Made by a program: the position numbers and the translations under genes
From: Cupriavidus necator
Lineage (GTDB): Bacteria > Pseudomonadota > Gammaproteobacteria > Burkholderiales > Burkholderiaceae
NCBI RefSeq assembly: GCF_013141915.1
Contig: NZ_SROX01000020.1
Span: 85,385-149,384 of the forward strand
DNA: 64,000 nucleotides
Direction of reading: 5' to 3'
The notes under the pieces: generated by a model
What the model saw: the letters and a program-made list of their open reading frames with translations, nothing else
Told to the model about the DNA's origin: nothing
The model's database searches: none
Part shown: positions 49,555 to 57,469 of the stretch, one piece after another
How the letters are laid out: each line of letters begins with the position of its first letter
Position numbering within the stretch: the first letter of the stretch is position 1

Positions 49555-50589
49555 ATGGATGAACGCTCCAAAACGCTGCTCAAGACCCTGATCGAGCGCT
49601 ACATTGCCGAAGGTCAGCCGGTCGGCTCCCGCACCCTGTCGAAGTACTCGGGGCTGGACCTGTCGCCGGCGACGATCCGCAATGTGATGTCCGATCTGGA
49701 GGAAATGGGATTTATCTCCAGCCCGCACACGTCGGCCGGCCGGATCCCGACGCCGCGCGGCTACCGGCTGTTCGTCGATTCGATGCTGACCGCCAAGCCG
49801 CTGGAGCGCAACGCCGACCTGGCCGAGCTGACCGGCCAGATCCAGGACCAGCTGGGTGGCCAGCAACTGGGGCCGCAGCGCATGATCACGGCGGCCGCGC
49901 GCACGCTGTCCAACCTGTCGCACTTTGCCGGCGTGGTGATGACGCCGCGCCGCGCGCAGGCGTTCCGGCAGATCGAATTCATGCGGCTGTCCGAGAAGCG
50001 CATCCTGCTGATCATCGTCAGCCCCGAGGGCGACGTGCAGAACCGCATCATCCAGACCGAACTGCCGTACACGCCGGCCCAGCTGATCGAGGCGGCCAAT
50101 TTCTTCAACTCGCACTATGCCGGCATGAGCTTCGACACCGTGCGCAGCCACCTGCGGCTGGAGCTGCAGGACCTGCGTCGCGACATGTCGCAGCTGATGC
50201 AGGCCGCGGTCGAGGCCGGCAGCACCGCCGAGGACGAGGACGACGACCACGTCTACATCAGCGGCGAGCGCAAGCTGCTCGAAGTCGACGACCTGGCCTC
50301 GAGCATGGACAAGCTGCGGCGCCTGTTCGACGTGTTCGAGCACAAGACCAGCCTGCTGCAGTTGCTGGACGTGTCCAGCCATGCGCAAGGCGTGCAGATC
50401 TTTATCGGCGGCGAAAGCCGGCTGGTGCCGATCGAAGACATGGCGGTCATCACCGCGCCGTATGAGGTCGACGGGCAGATCGTCGGCACGCTGGGCGTGA
50501 TCGGGCCCACCCGCATGGCCTATGAACGCGTGATCCCGATCGTCGACATCACCGCGCGGCTGCTCTCCAGCGCGCTGAGCCAGAACTAG
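49555..50589 (+). CDS. hrcA: Heat-inducible transcription repressor HrcA
   Basis: HrcA represses class I heat-shock genes (groESL, and sometimes dnaK) by binding the CIRCE inverted repeat, with GroEL needed for activity. The 344-residue protein has an N-terminal winged helix (LLKTLIERYIAEGQPVGSRT, then SPATIRNVMSDLEEMG) and a GAF-like dimerisation domain. It ends with the conserved VIGPTRMAYERVIPIVDITA. It lies upstream of hemH and divergent from nadK. A TAAAAT hexamer about 15 bp before the ATG is a possible -10. I find no CIRCE element upstream of it or of grpE in this window. Confidence 0.96.
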   Translation: MDERSKTLLKTLIERYIAEGQPVGSRTLSKYSGLDLSPATIRNVMSDLEEMGFISSPHTSAGRIPTPRGYRLFVDSMLTAKPLERNADLAELTGQIQDQLGGQQLGPQRMITAAARTLSNLSHFAGVVMTPRRAQAFRQIEFMRLSEKRILLIIVSPEGDVQNRIIQTELPYTPAQLIEAANFFNSHYAGMSFDTVRSHLRLELQDLRRDMSQLMQAAVEAGSTAEDEDDDHVYISGERKLLEVDDLASSMDKLRRLFDVFEHKTSLLQLLDVSSHAQGVQIFIGGESRLVPIEDMAVITAPYEVDGQIVGTLGVIGPTRMAYERVIPIVDITARLLSSALSQN

Positions 50590-50695
50590 TGGTCCGGCGC
50601 GCAGGTCTGGCCAGCGGCTTAATCCGCAGCGAGCATGGCCGGCGCCGGTGCGCCGCGCCCGCGCCATCCAGGCATCGTGCCTACCCGGAAGCCAC

Positions 50696-51811
50696 ATGAC
50701 GTTTTCTCCCGAACCGGCCTACCAGCACGGCCATGCGCCGCGCACGGCGATCTTGCTGGTCAACCTGGGCACCCCCGACGCCCCCACGCCCAAGGCAGTG
50801 GGGCGCTACCTGAAGGAATTCCTGTCCGACCCGCGCGTGGTGGAAATCCCGCGCGCGGCGTGGCTGCCGCTGCTGTACGGGGTGATCCTGCCGCTGCGTT
50901 CGCGCGCATCGGCGCTCAAGTACGAATCGATCTGGCTGCGCGAGGCCCATATGACGGGCTCGCCGCTGCTGGTCTACAGCGAGCGGCAGGCCCACGCGCT
51001 GCAGCGGCTGCTGCACCAGAACGGCCATGAAGTGACGGTGGCGTGCGCGATGCGCTACGGCAACCCATCGATCCCATCGGTGATGGAAGCGTTGCGCCGC
51101 CAGGGCTGCGAGCAGGTTTTGGTGCTGCCGATGTATCCGCAGTACTCGGGCACCACCACGGCCACCGCCTTCGACGAAGTGTTCCGGGTGCTGGGCCAGT
51201 GGCGCAACCAGCCCGAGCTGCGCCTGGTCAAGCATTTCCATGACCATCCGGCGTATATCTCGGCGTTGCAGCAGCAGGTCAGCGCTTACTGGGGCCGGCA
51301 CGGCATGCCGGATTTCAGCCAGGGCGACAAGCTGATCCTGTCATTCCACGGCGTGCCGCGGCGCACGCTGGAGCTGGGCGATCCTTACCACTGCGAATGC
51401 CTGAAGACCGGGCGCTTGCTGGGCGAGGCGCTGGGCCTGCAAGCCGGGCAATATCAGGTGACGTTCCAGTCCCGCTTCGGCAAGGCCGAATGGCTGCAGC
51501 CCTACACGGCGCCGACGCTGGCGGAGCTGGGCAAGGTCGGCGCCGGGCGGGTGGACGTATTCTGTCCGGGCTTCCCGGCGGACTGCATCGAAACGCTGGA
51601 AGAAATCGCCATGGAAGGCCAGACTGAATTCAAGGTCGCGGGCGGCAAGGAATTTCACTTCATTCCATGCATGAACGATGCCGCGCCGTGGGTCGCGGCC
51701 ATGGCGGAGATCGCGCTGCAGCACCTGCAGGGCTGGCCGCTCGCCACGCCGCATCCGCATGAACTGGAGGCGCGGCGCACGCGTGCGCAGGCGCGGGGGG
51801 CGGCCGCATGA
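50696..51811 (+). CDS. hemH: Ferrochelatase
   Basis: Ferrochelatase inserts Fe2+ into protoporphyrin IX, the last step of heme synthesis, at the inner face of the cytoplasmic membrane. The 371-residue protein starts with AILLVNLGTPDAPTPKAVG and has the signature LSFHGVPRRTLELGDPY, with its metal-site histidine. QSRFGKAEWLQPYT and FCPGFPADCIETLEEI carry the catalytic glutamates. The ATG at 50696 matches the family. It sits 107 bp after hrcA, and its stop overlaps the hslR start (ATGA), so hemH and hslR are translationally coupled. Confidence 0.96.
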   Translation: MTFSPEPAYQHGHAPRTAILLVNLGTPDAPTPKAVGRYLKEFLSDPRVVEIPRAAWLPLLYGVILPLRSRASALKYESIWLREAHMTGSPLLVYSERQAHALQRLLHQNGHEVTVACAMRYGNPSIPSVMEALRRQGCEQVLVLPMYPQYSGTTTATAFDEVFRVLGQWRNQPELRLVKHFHDHPAYISALQQQVSAYWGRHGMPDFSQGDKLILSFHGVPRRTLELGDPYHCECLKTGRLLGEALGLQAGQYQVTFQSRFGKAEWLQPYTAPTLAELGKVGAGRVDVFCPGFPADCIETLEEIAMEGQTEFKVAGGKEFHFIPCMNDAAPWVAAMAEIALQHLQGWPLATPHPHELEARRTRAQARGAAA

Positions 51812-52203
51812 ACGTGGATTTTGACGCGGATGCGCGCCAGCGCATCGACAAGTGGCTGTGGTGCGCGCGCTTCTTCAAGACGCGCTCGCTGGCGGCCGAA
51901 GCGGTGGAGCGCGGCAAGGTGACGGTCAACGGCCAGCCGTGCAAGAACTCGCGCGAGGTGAAGCCCGGTGACAAGGTTGCGCTGGAAGCACACCAGCAGC
52001 GCTGGGAACTCGAAGTGAAAGGCATCGCCCCGGCGCGTGGGCCGGCGCCGGTAGCGCAGACGCTGTATCAGGAAAGTGCCGAGAGCCAGTCGCGCCGGGT
52101 CGCCGACGCCGAGCGCCGGCGCCTGCAGCCGGAGCCGTCGGCCCAGATCCAGGGGCGCCCGACCAAGCGCGACCGCCGCCGCATCGATGACTTCAAGGGC
52201 TGA
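51808..52203 (+). CDS. hslR: S4-domain RNA-binding heat shock protein 15
   Basis: Hsp15 binds the free 50S ribosomal subunit carrying a stalled nascent chain after heat shock and helps recycle it. The 131-residue protein has an S4 RNA-binding domain at about 11-75 (RIDKWLWCARFFKTRSLA, then GKVTVNGQPCKNSREVKPGD) and a basic C-terminal tail (RPTKRDRRRIDDFKG), matching the E. coli HslR layout. Its ATG overlaps the hemH stop. It ends at a GC hairpin that separates it from a convergent small gene. Its position among hrcA and grpE fits a heat-stress role. Confidence 0.92.
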   Translation: MNVDFDADARQRIDKWLWCARFFKTRSLAAEAVERGKVTVNGQPCKNSREVKPGDKVALEAHQQRWELEVKGIAPARGPAPVAQTLYQESAESQSRRVADAERRRLQPEPSAQIQGRPTKRDRRRIDDFKG

Positions 52204-52210
52204 CATGGCA

Positions 52211-52242
52211 GCGCGGCGGCACCGTTTCCGGTTCCGCCGCGC
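52211..52242. terminator. Hairpin after hslR
   Basis: A 9-bp outer stem (GCGCGGCGG at 52211-52219, CCGCCGCGC at 52234-52242) is continued by a 4-bp inner stem (ACCG/CGGT) with loop TTTC. There is no T tract. It lies between two convergent genes and probably slows or ends transcription in both directions. Confidence 0.55.
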
Positions 52243-52274
52243 AACGGACAGCAAGGTGAGCGGGTCAGCCGCGC

Positions 52275-52448
52275 TTATTCCTGCGTGACGTCCGGGCTGA
52301 CGAAGGGAACGATGTAGTGCTTGAACACCGCCTTGCCGCTGCCATACTCCGTATCGCGCGGGGTGAAGGCGCCGGACAGGCAGATAAAGACGGTCATGAC
52401 CGCCAGCGCGGCCACGAAGCACAGCGTCACGACTGGGAGCTTATGCAT
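52275..52448 (-). CDS. Small single-pass membrane protein, 57 residues
   Basis: A 57-residue protein of no recognised family. One hydrophobic helix (about 5-27, VVTLCFVAALAVMTVFICLSG) is followed by a short polar tail ending in SPDVTQE. A GGAAGG Shine-Dalgarno stands just before the ATG at 52448, which supports real translation. It lies between hslR (convergent) and grpE (divergent). Longer in-frame extensions exist upstream but lack a ribosome site and look non-coding. Its place next to heat-shock genes may be chance. Confidence 0.6.
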   Translation of the reverse strand: MHKLPVVTLCFVAALAVMTVFICLSGAFTPRDTEYGSGKAVFKHYIVPFVSPDVTQE

Positions 52449-52515
52449 GGCCAACCTTCCGGAAGTAGCACAAGAATGAACCATCTCCTGCGCCCTCGAC
52501 ATTTTTGTCATTTTT

Positions 52516-52536
52516 CTTACTAAGAATCTTAGTGAG
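52516..52536. promoter_or_regulatory. Palindromic site upstream of small gene and grpE
   Basis: CTTACTAAG-AAT-CTTAGTGAG is a near-perfect inverted repeat (one mismatch per arm) in an AT-rich patch between the divergent small-membrane-protein and grpE genes. It differs from the CIRCE element and has no T tract, so it is more likely an operator than a terminator. The binding protein is unknown. Confidence 0.45.
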
Positions 52537-52619
52537 CGCGATGACGCAAAGCAATAAGGCGTCGATTGCATGGGGCTGCGCTTTGTAACCGTGTGTTTCG
52601 GCGTCGCGCCGGCGCCACT

Positions 52620-52649
52620 CTTGAAAAGCGGCGACGTGCCACCACCTCT
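52620..52649 (+). promoter_or_regulatory. Sigma-32-type heat-shock promoter for grpE
   Basis: CTTGAAA at 52620-52626 is a perfect match to the sigma-32 -35 consensus. After 15 bp comes CCACCTCT at 52642-52649, matching CCCCATnT at five of seven fixed positions. It lies about 75 bp before the grpE start. Confidence 0.65.
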
Positions 52650-52723
52650 ATCGGACACACGCCGATTTACCACCCGCGGCCGGGCCCACGGCGGGCCGCG
52701 ACACTGCATTGATACGGATCGAC

Positions 52724-53293
52724 ATGGAAGACCAGAAGCAGACGCCATCCAACCAGACTGCGACGCCTGCGGGCGATGAGGCGGCCAGCGCCGCTACCGC
52801 CAGCCCGGAGACCGGCGCGCCGGGAACTGCCGAAGTGGACGATGTGGCGGCCCGATTGGCCGCGCTGGAAGCCAAGGCGAGCGAGCACTACGACATGTAC
52901 ATGCGCGCGGTAGCCGAAGGCGAGAACATCCGCCGCCGGGCGCAGGAAGATGTCGCCAAGGCGCACAAATTCGCCATCGAGAACTTCGCCGACAACCTGC
53001 TGCCGGTGATGGACAGCCTGCAGGCCGCGCTGGCCGATGGCTCCGGCGATATCGCCAAGCTGCGCGAAGGCGTGGAACTGACCGCGCGTCAGCTGGCCAC
53101 CGCCTTCGAGCGCGGCAAGATCGTCGAGCTCAATCCGGTGGGCGAAAAGTTCGACCCGCACCGACACCAGGCCATCTCGATGGTGCCGGCGGAGCAGGAG
53201 CCCAACACCGTGGTGACCGTGCTCCAGCGCGGCTACACCATCGCCGACCGCGTGCTGCGACCGGCGCTGGTCACGGTGGCGGCGCCGAAGTAA
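52724..53293 (+). CDS. grpE: Nucleotide exchange factor GrpE
   Basis: GrpE releases ADP from DnaK and so drives the Hsp70 folding cycle. The 189-residue protein has an acidic, low-complexity N-terminus (about 1-45) and a long alpha-helical coiled-coil (46-120, containing LAALEAKASEHYDMYMRAVA and RRRAQEDV). The C-terminal beta-domain carries the signature NPVGEKFDPHRHQAISMVP, with VLQRGYTIADRVLRPALVTV at the end. The ATG at 52724 is chosen; 5 codons upstream is an in-frame alternative. A sigma-32-type promoter precedes it. The dnaK and dnaJ genes are not downstream within this window. Confidence 0.96.
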   Translation: MEDQKQTPSNQTATPAGDEAASAATASPETGAPGTAEVDDVAARLAALEAKASEHYDMYMRAVAEGENIRRRAQEDVAKAHKFAIENFADNLLPVMDSLQAALADGSGDIAKLREGVELTARQLATAFERGKIVELNPVGEKFDPHRHQAISMVPAEQEPNTVVTVLQRGYTIADRVLRPALVTVAAPK

Positions 53294-53385
53294 GCGCCGC
53301 CGGTTCCAGCCGGGCGGGGCGCCGTGCCGTCCCGGCCTGGGGCCCGGTGCCTGCCGGCCCGGGCGTTCGTCATTGGGAGCGAACC

Positions 53386-53817
53386 ATGAGCACCGAACCG
53401 CAAGCCGGCGCGCCGGACCCGTCCGCGGCCCCGCATCTCGACCAGCGCGCCTTTGACGCGTTTGGGATGCGCGAGGTCGACGACGCCACCATCGATGCCG
53501 CCATTGCCGCGGCCGGCGACGCCCTGGTGTGCGTGTTTTTCTGGGGCGTGGACTGCTTCAATTGCGAAATGGCCAAGCAGGCCATGCTCGCCAATCCTGG
53601 TCCCCTGCGCGCGCTGGAGCTGCACTGGCTGCACGCCAACGTCTATGCGCATCCGGCGCTGGGGCGGCGCTTCGGGCTGCACGGCATCCCGGTGTTCATG
53701 TTTTTCCAGAACGGCAAGAAGCTGGGCCGGGCTACCGGCTGGCACGGCCACGGGCAGTTTGCCGCGGCCGTGGCCAATGCACGGCTGAAGGCCAGCGGCA
53801 AGCCGCTGGCCGGCTAG
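53386..53817 (+). CDS. Thioredoxin-family protein downstream of grpE
   Basis: This 143-residue protein has a thioredoxin fold. The redox-active pair is in FFWGVDCFNCEMAK (CxxC = CFNC, atypical compared with CGPC), and the cis-proline segment is GLHGIPVFMFFQNGKKLGR. There is no signal peptide, so it should be cytoplasmic. An N-terminal Ala/Pro-rich stretch (about 1-35) precedes the fold. It follows grpE by 92 bp and converges on the pldA gene. In Burkholderiales a similar gene often follows grpE, which suggests an oxidative-heat-stress link that remains inferred. Confidence 0.88.
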   Translation: MSTEPQAGAPDPSAAPHLDQRAFDAFGMREVDDATIDAAIAAAGDALVCVFFWGVDCFNCEMAKQAMLANPGPLRALELHWLHANVYAHPALGRRFGLHGIPVFMFFQNGKKLGRATGWHGHGQFAAAVANARLKASGKPLAG

Positions 53818-53830
53818 CGCAATCCCGGCT

Positions 53831-55129
53831 TCAGCGCGACAGCGAGTAGCCGATGCGGAACTGCCACGGCAGCTTGTGGTTGTAGTCGAGCAGGCTCTCG
53901 CCGTAGCCGACGAAGTACCCCGCCATCAGATACCCGGCCGTGCCCGGGATCAGCCGCGCCATCGGATAGGTCAGCTGCGCGTCGACGCTGCCGTACCACT
54001 TGCGCGTGCCCTTGCGCAGCGTTGCCGAGAACTCCCATGAGTCCGGCCGCCCGTAGGCGATGCCGAGGTCCATGAAGCCGCGGTAATGAGCGATATCCGG
54101 GTTGTCGGCCTTTTCCACATAGGCATAGAGCTTGGGTGCGACGCGCCAGTGCCAGTCGTTCTGGTCGCCGAAATAGAAAGTCGGCTTGACGAAGACCGTA
54201 TTGATGCTGCGCGACTCCTCGCCGCTGCGGCCGTTGGATTCATGTTCCAGGCCGGCGGCCAGCGACAGCCGGCTGATGACGTTGTTGCGCACCCCCGTGT
54301 CCGACAGGTAGTAGAACAGGCTCGGCCGGTAGTTGGTGTCGCGGAACGGCGCCGATTCCTCGCTCAAGTCCCACAACGAGAACTGGGTATAGCTGAAGTA
54401 GAGGTTGTCGAACAGGCGCTTCGAAGCCGGGTCCTCGCCCTCGAAGATGCGGTACTTGAAGCTGAACTGGAACTTGGCGTTGGCGCCACCGTGCGCGCCG
54501 ACGATAAAGTACATCGGGTCGTGGAACGAGAGCCTGGCGCTGTCGCGCAGGTCGGCCGGGGCGGGGGCCGCGGCCTGGGCCGTGGTGATCGGCGTCACCG
54601 GCACGGGAGCGCCTTCGACGCTTTCGGCAGCCGGTGCCTGGCTGGCGACCGGCGGCGCCGACGTGGCCGCCTCGCCCGGCTGCGGCAGCCGGTTCAGCGT
54701 GACCAGCACCGGCGCGGCGTCGATGCCGGTGGCATCCAGGCGCACCTGGCCGCGCAGGACCGGGGGCAGGGTCACGGTGTAGCGGATGGCGCGATGCTCG
54801 CCACGGCGCAGGTTGACCACGGCCGGGCCCGAGACTTCGCGCCACAGCACCAGCCGCACCGGCGCCTGCATTTCGTTGGAGGCGGTCACTTCGAGCGTGT
54901 CGGGAATACGGTAGCGGCGGGTGGCGTTATCGGCCGACACCACCAGGGTCAGCGTCAGGGGCTGGTTGCCGTCGATCACGCGCGGCGGCTGCAGCAGCGC
55001 CACGCCGGCATGGCCGGCGAGTGGCCAGGCCAGCATCAGCGACAGGCAGAGCGGGGCGACGGCACGGCTGGATGGCGCCAGACGCTGCCGCGGAAAAAGG
55101 GCAGTACGGGGCATGAAGAGGCGCGACAT
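53831..55129 (-). CDS. pldA: Outer membrane phospholipase A1 with N-terminal extension
   Basis: PldA (OMPLA) hydrolyses phospholipids in the outer leaflet of the outer membrane. The 432-residue precursor has a signal peptide (cleavage near residue 41, GHAGVALL). The 12-stranded beta-barrel domain begins at about residue 195 and contains the active site His296, Ser298 and Asn310 in LEHESNGRSGEESRSIN. The spacing matches His142-Ser144-Asn156 of E. coli. The barrel ends in an aromatic-containing strand (WQFRIGYSLSR). Between signal and barrel lie a ~105-residue beta-rich domain (about 45-150) and a Pro/Ala linker (150-193) that are absent from the 289-residue E. coli enzyme. It is convergent with the thioredoxin-like gene. 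Confidence 0.92.
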   Translation of the reverse strand: MSRLFMPRTALFPRQRLAPSSRAVAPLCLSLMLAWPLAGHAGVALLQPPRVIDGNQPLTLTLVVSADNATRRYRIPDTLEVTASNEMQAPVRLVLWREVSGPAVVNLRRGEHRAIRYTVTLPPVLRGQVRLDATGIDAAPVLVTLNRLPQPGEAATSAPPVASQAPAAESVEGAPVPVTPITTAQAAAPAPADLRDSARLSFHDPMYFIVGAHGGANAKFQFSFKYRIFEGEDPASKRLFDNLYFSYTQFSLWDLSEESAPFRDTNYRPSLFYYLSDTGVRNNVISRLSLAAGLEHESNGRSGEESRSINTVFVKPTFYFGDQNDWHWRVAPKLYAYVEKADNPDIAHYRGFMDLGIAYGRPDSWEFSATLRKGTRKWYGSVDAQLTYPMARLIPGTAGYLMAGYFVGYGESLLDYNHKLPWQFRIGYSLSR

Positions 55130-55244
55130 TGCCAGGTGATGGCAACGCGACTAGGGAAAACTCGGAGCCCAAAGCCTACCACGCACGTCCGCAAGGGTTG
55201 TGAGGAATTGTACGCTGCACTTTTCGCGCGTAACGGCGGGGCCT

Positions 55245-55676
55245 TCAGCGGCTGGCGCGGCGCCTGACGCAATCGACGTAGTGGTCGCCGTCCGGGGGCT
55301 GGCCGCTGCGCTGCGCCTGCCACAGCATTTCGCCCAGGCATTCCATCACCTGGTGCTGGGCTTCATGCGGGGAATCGAGCCGGCGCGCCAGCGCCTCGTA
55401 GGCCTGGCGGATGCCGCGCGGCTGGTCGACCGAGACCTGCTCTGAAATCGACAGATGCATCGCCAGATGCAGGAAGGGATTGGTCTGGCCTTGCTCGGGG
55501 GTGTAGTCCTGCGCCAGCGCGCCATCGGTGTCGCGCAGCAGGTCGTGGTACTCGGGGTGCTCGCCGATCCAGTCGACGGCGATGGCTTCCAGCGGGGTCA
55601 GCACGCCGCCTGCGATCTGCTTTTGCCAGGCATCGCAGAAGAACCGGCGGACTTCTTCTCTTGAGGGATTGAACAT
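55245..55676 (-). CDS. DUF1841 family protein
   Basis: This 143-residue protein belongs to the DUF1841 family found in beta- and gammaproteobacteria. Typical segments are MFNPSREEVRRFFCDAW, PEYHDLL, EQGQTNPFLHLAMHLSISEQ, GIRQAY and HEAQHQVMECLGEMLW. The conserved His residues could bind a metal, but no function is known for the family. It is predicted cytoplasmic and all-helical. It is transcribed alone, divergent from the EamA transporter, and follows the pldA start by about 115 bp on the same strand. Confidence 0.92.
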   Translation of the reverse strand: MFNPSREEVRRFFCDAWQKQIAGGVLTPLEAIAVDWIGEHPEYHDLLRDTDGALAQDYTPEQGQTNPFLHLAMHLSISEQVSVDQPRGIRQAYEALARRLDSPHEAQHQVMECLGEMLWQAQRSGQPPDGDHYVDCVRRRASR

Positions 55677-55777
55677 GGTGGCGCCATTGTAAACGAGGGT
55701 GGCGGCCCAGGTGCGCTGCCCCGCCAGCTGCGCCGGCGCCGCGTAAAATGCGGCATCGCCGACTCCTTGCCTGCCTG

Positions 55778-56716
55778 ATGCCCGCTTCCGCCCCTACCGC
55801 CCCAAGCGATGCCCGCGACAAGCTGGCCGGCGTGCTGCTGATCGCGGTCTCTGCCAGCGCCTTTGGCGCCATGGCAATCTTCGCGCGCTTCGCCTACGCC
55901 GCCGGTACGGACGTGTACGGCCTGCTGCTGGTGCGCTTCATGCTGGCGGCCGCGGCGCTGGCGTGGGTGATGCGTGCGCGCGGCATCGCGCTGCCGCCGT
56001 GGCGCCGCGTGCTGGCGCTGGCGGCGATGGGGGGCATCGGCTATGTCGGCCAGTCGTTCTGCTTCTTCAGTGCGCTCAACCATGCGCAAGCGAGCCTGGT
56101 GGCGCTGCTGCTGTACCTGTATCCGCTGTTCGTGACGATCCTGGCTGCCATCTTCCTGAAAGAGCGGCTGACCACCGCTGTGGTGGTGGCGCTGGTGCTG
56201 TGCTCGGTGGGTGCAGGGCTGACGGTGGGCGGCGGCGCCGGTTCGCCGCTGGGCATCGCGCTGGGGCTGGCGGCGGCGGTGATCTATTCCGTCTACATCA
56301 TCGTCGGCGCGCGCGTCACCGCCGGCGTCAACCCGATCGCCACCACCACGGTGATCTGCGCCACGGCGGCGCTGGTCTACGGCACTGTCGGCATGCTGCG
56401 CGCCGGCGCGGGCACGCCGCCGCAGTTCCCGGCCGATGCCGGCGGCTGGCTGGCGCTGGCGGGAATCGCGCTGCTTTCCACGGTGCTGGCGATCCTGACG
56501 TTCTTTGCCGGGCTGCAGCGCCTGGGCGCGGCGCAGGCGTCGATGCTGTCGACGCTGGAGCCGGTGGTTACCGTGATGCTGGCGGCATGGCTGCTGGGCG
56601 AGCAGATCGGCGCGGCGCAGGCCGTGGGCGGCGGCCTGATCCTGGCGGGGGTGCTGTGGCTGACCCGGCGCGGCGGCGCACCTGCCCCGGCGCGCGCCGA
56701 CATGCAAGGGAATTGA
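55778..56716 (+). CDS. EamA-family (DMT superfamily) exporter
   Basis: This 312-residue inner-membrane protein has ten predicted helices in two EamA repeats. It is a member of the drug/metabolite transporter superfamily, whose members export amino acids or other small metabolites. Examples of helices are GVLLIAVSASAFGAMAIFA, ASLVALLLYLYPLFVTILAA, AAVIYSVYIIVGARV and GIALLSTVLAILTFFAGL, with GLILAGVLWL at the C-terminus. The repeat ends carry the usual LEPVVTVMLAAWLLGE segment. The ATG at 55778 is preceded by a TAAAAT -10-like hexamer. It is followed after 88 bp by the RutE-like gene. The substrate is unknown. Confidence 0.9.
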   Translation: MPASAPTAPSDARDKLAGVLLIAVSASAFGAMAIFARFAYAAGTDVYGLLLVRFMLAAAALAWVMRARGIALPPWRRVLALAAMGGIGYVGQSFCFFSALNHAQASLVALLLYLYPLFVTILAAIFLKERLTTAVVVALVLCSVGAGLTVGGGAGSPLGIALGLAAAVIYSVYIIVGARVTAGVNPIATTTVICATAALVYGTVGMLRAGAGTPPQFPADAGGWLALAGIALLSTVLAILTFFAGLQRLGAAQASMLSTLEPVVTVMLAAWLLGEQIGAAQAVGGGLILAGVLWLTRRGGAPAPARADMQGN

Positions 56717-56804
56717 ACAGGTTGCTCAAAGGCGCTGTCGCGAGGCAAGCCGGCCGTTGGGTACAATCGCGCCTTCTTTCACCTACCGTACAGAAAGGAC
56801 GCGC

Positions 56805-57392
56805 ATGTCACAGATCGATACCGCCGCGCTGGCGCAGCTGTTCACCGAAGCCCGCACGCACAATGTGTGGCAGGACCGCCACGTGGACGACGCCGTGCTG
56901 CACCAGATCTATGAAGCGATGAAGTTCGGCCCGACCGCTGCCAACAGCAGTCCCGCGCGCATCGTGTTCGTCAAGAGCGCCGCCGAGAAGGCGCGCCTGG
57001 TGGACTGCGTATCGGCCGGCAACGTCGACAAGACGCGTTCGGCGCCGGTGACCGCCATCATCGCCTTCGACACCGCCTTCCACGACCAGCTGCCCAAGCT
57101 GTTCCCGCACGCCGACGCCCGCTCGTGGTATGCCGGCAACGACGAAAAGATTGCCCGCGACGCACTGATGAACAGCTCGCTGCAAGGCGGCTATTTCATC
57201 CTGGCCGCCCGCGCGCTCGGCCTGGACTGCGGCCCGATGGGCGGCTTCGATGCCGACAAGGTCAACGCGGCGTTCTTCCCCGACGGCAAGTGGCAGGTCA
57301 ACTTCCTGTGCAACCTGGGCTATGGCGTCGCCGAGAAACTGTTCCCGCGCGGTCCGCGACTGTCGTTCGACGAAGCCTGCCGCATTGTCTGA
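56805..57392 (+). CDS. Malonic semialdehyde reductase/nitroreductase (RutE-like)
   Basis: This 195-residue flavin-dependent nitroreductase-fold enzyme is of the RutE/HadB group; RutE reduces malonic semialdehyde to 3-hydroxypropionate in pyrimidine degradation. Recognisable segments are RTHNVWQDRHVDD, MKFGPTAANSSPARI (an FMN-binding Ser/Arg site), NSSLQGGYFILAARALGLDCGPMGGFD and CNLGYG. The other rut genes are absent, so the physiological substrate may be a different aldehyde or quinone. The ATG at 56805 has an AAAGGA Shine-Dalgarno, and GTACAAT about 40 bp upstream is a possible -10. A strong bidirectional terminator follows. Confidence 0.87.
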   Translation: MSQIDTAALAQLFTEARTHNVWQDRHVDDAVLHQIYEAMKFGPTAANSSPARIVFVKSAAEKARLVDCVSAGNVDKTRSAPVTAIIAFDTAFHDQLPKLFPHADARSWYAGNDEKIARDALMNSSLQGGYFILAARALGLDCGPMGGFDADKVNAAFFPDGKWQVNFLCNLGYGVAEKLFPRGPRLSFDEACRIV

Positions 57393-57413
57393 ACCCGCTG
57401 GCTACCGGCAAAC

Positions 57414-57443
57414 AAAAAAAGCGACCCGCTGGGTCGCTTTTTT
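57414..57443. terminator. Bidirectional intrinsic terminator
   Basis: Stem GCGACCC/GGGTCGC (57421-57427, 57431-57437) with loop GCT is flanked by A7 on the left and T6 on the right. It lies between the convergent RutE-like and COQ4-like genes and can stop both transcripts. Confidence 0.92.
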
Positions 57444-57469
57444 ATTAGGGCACTCGTCACGCGCGGCAA

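Noticed and set aside
52516..52536. CIRCE element for HrcA
   Set aside because: The palindrome reads CTTACTAAG...CTTAGTGAG with a 3-bp spacer, which does not match TTAGCACTC-N9-GAGTGCTAA.
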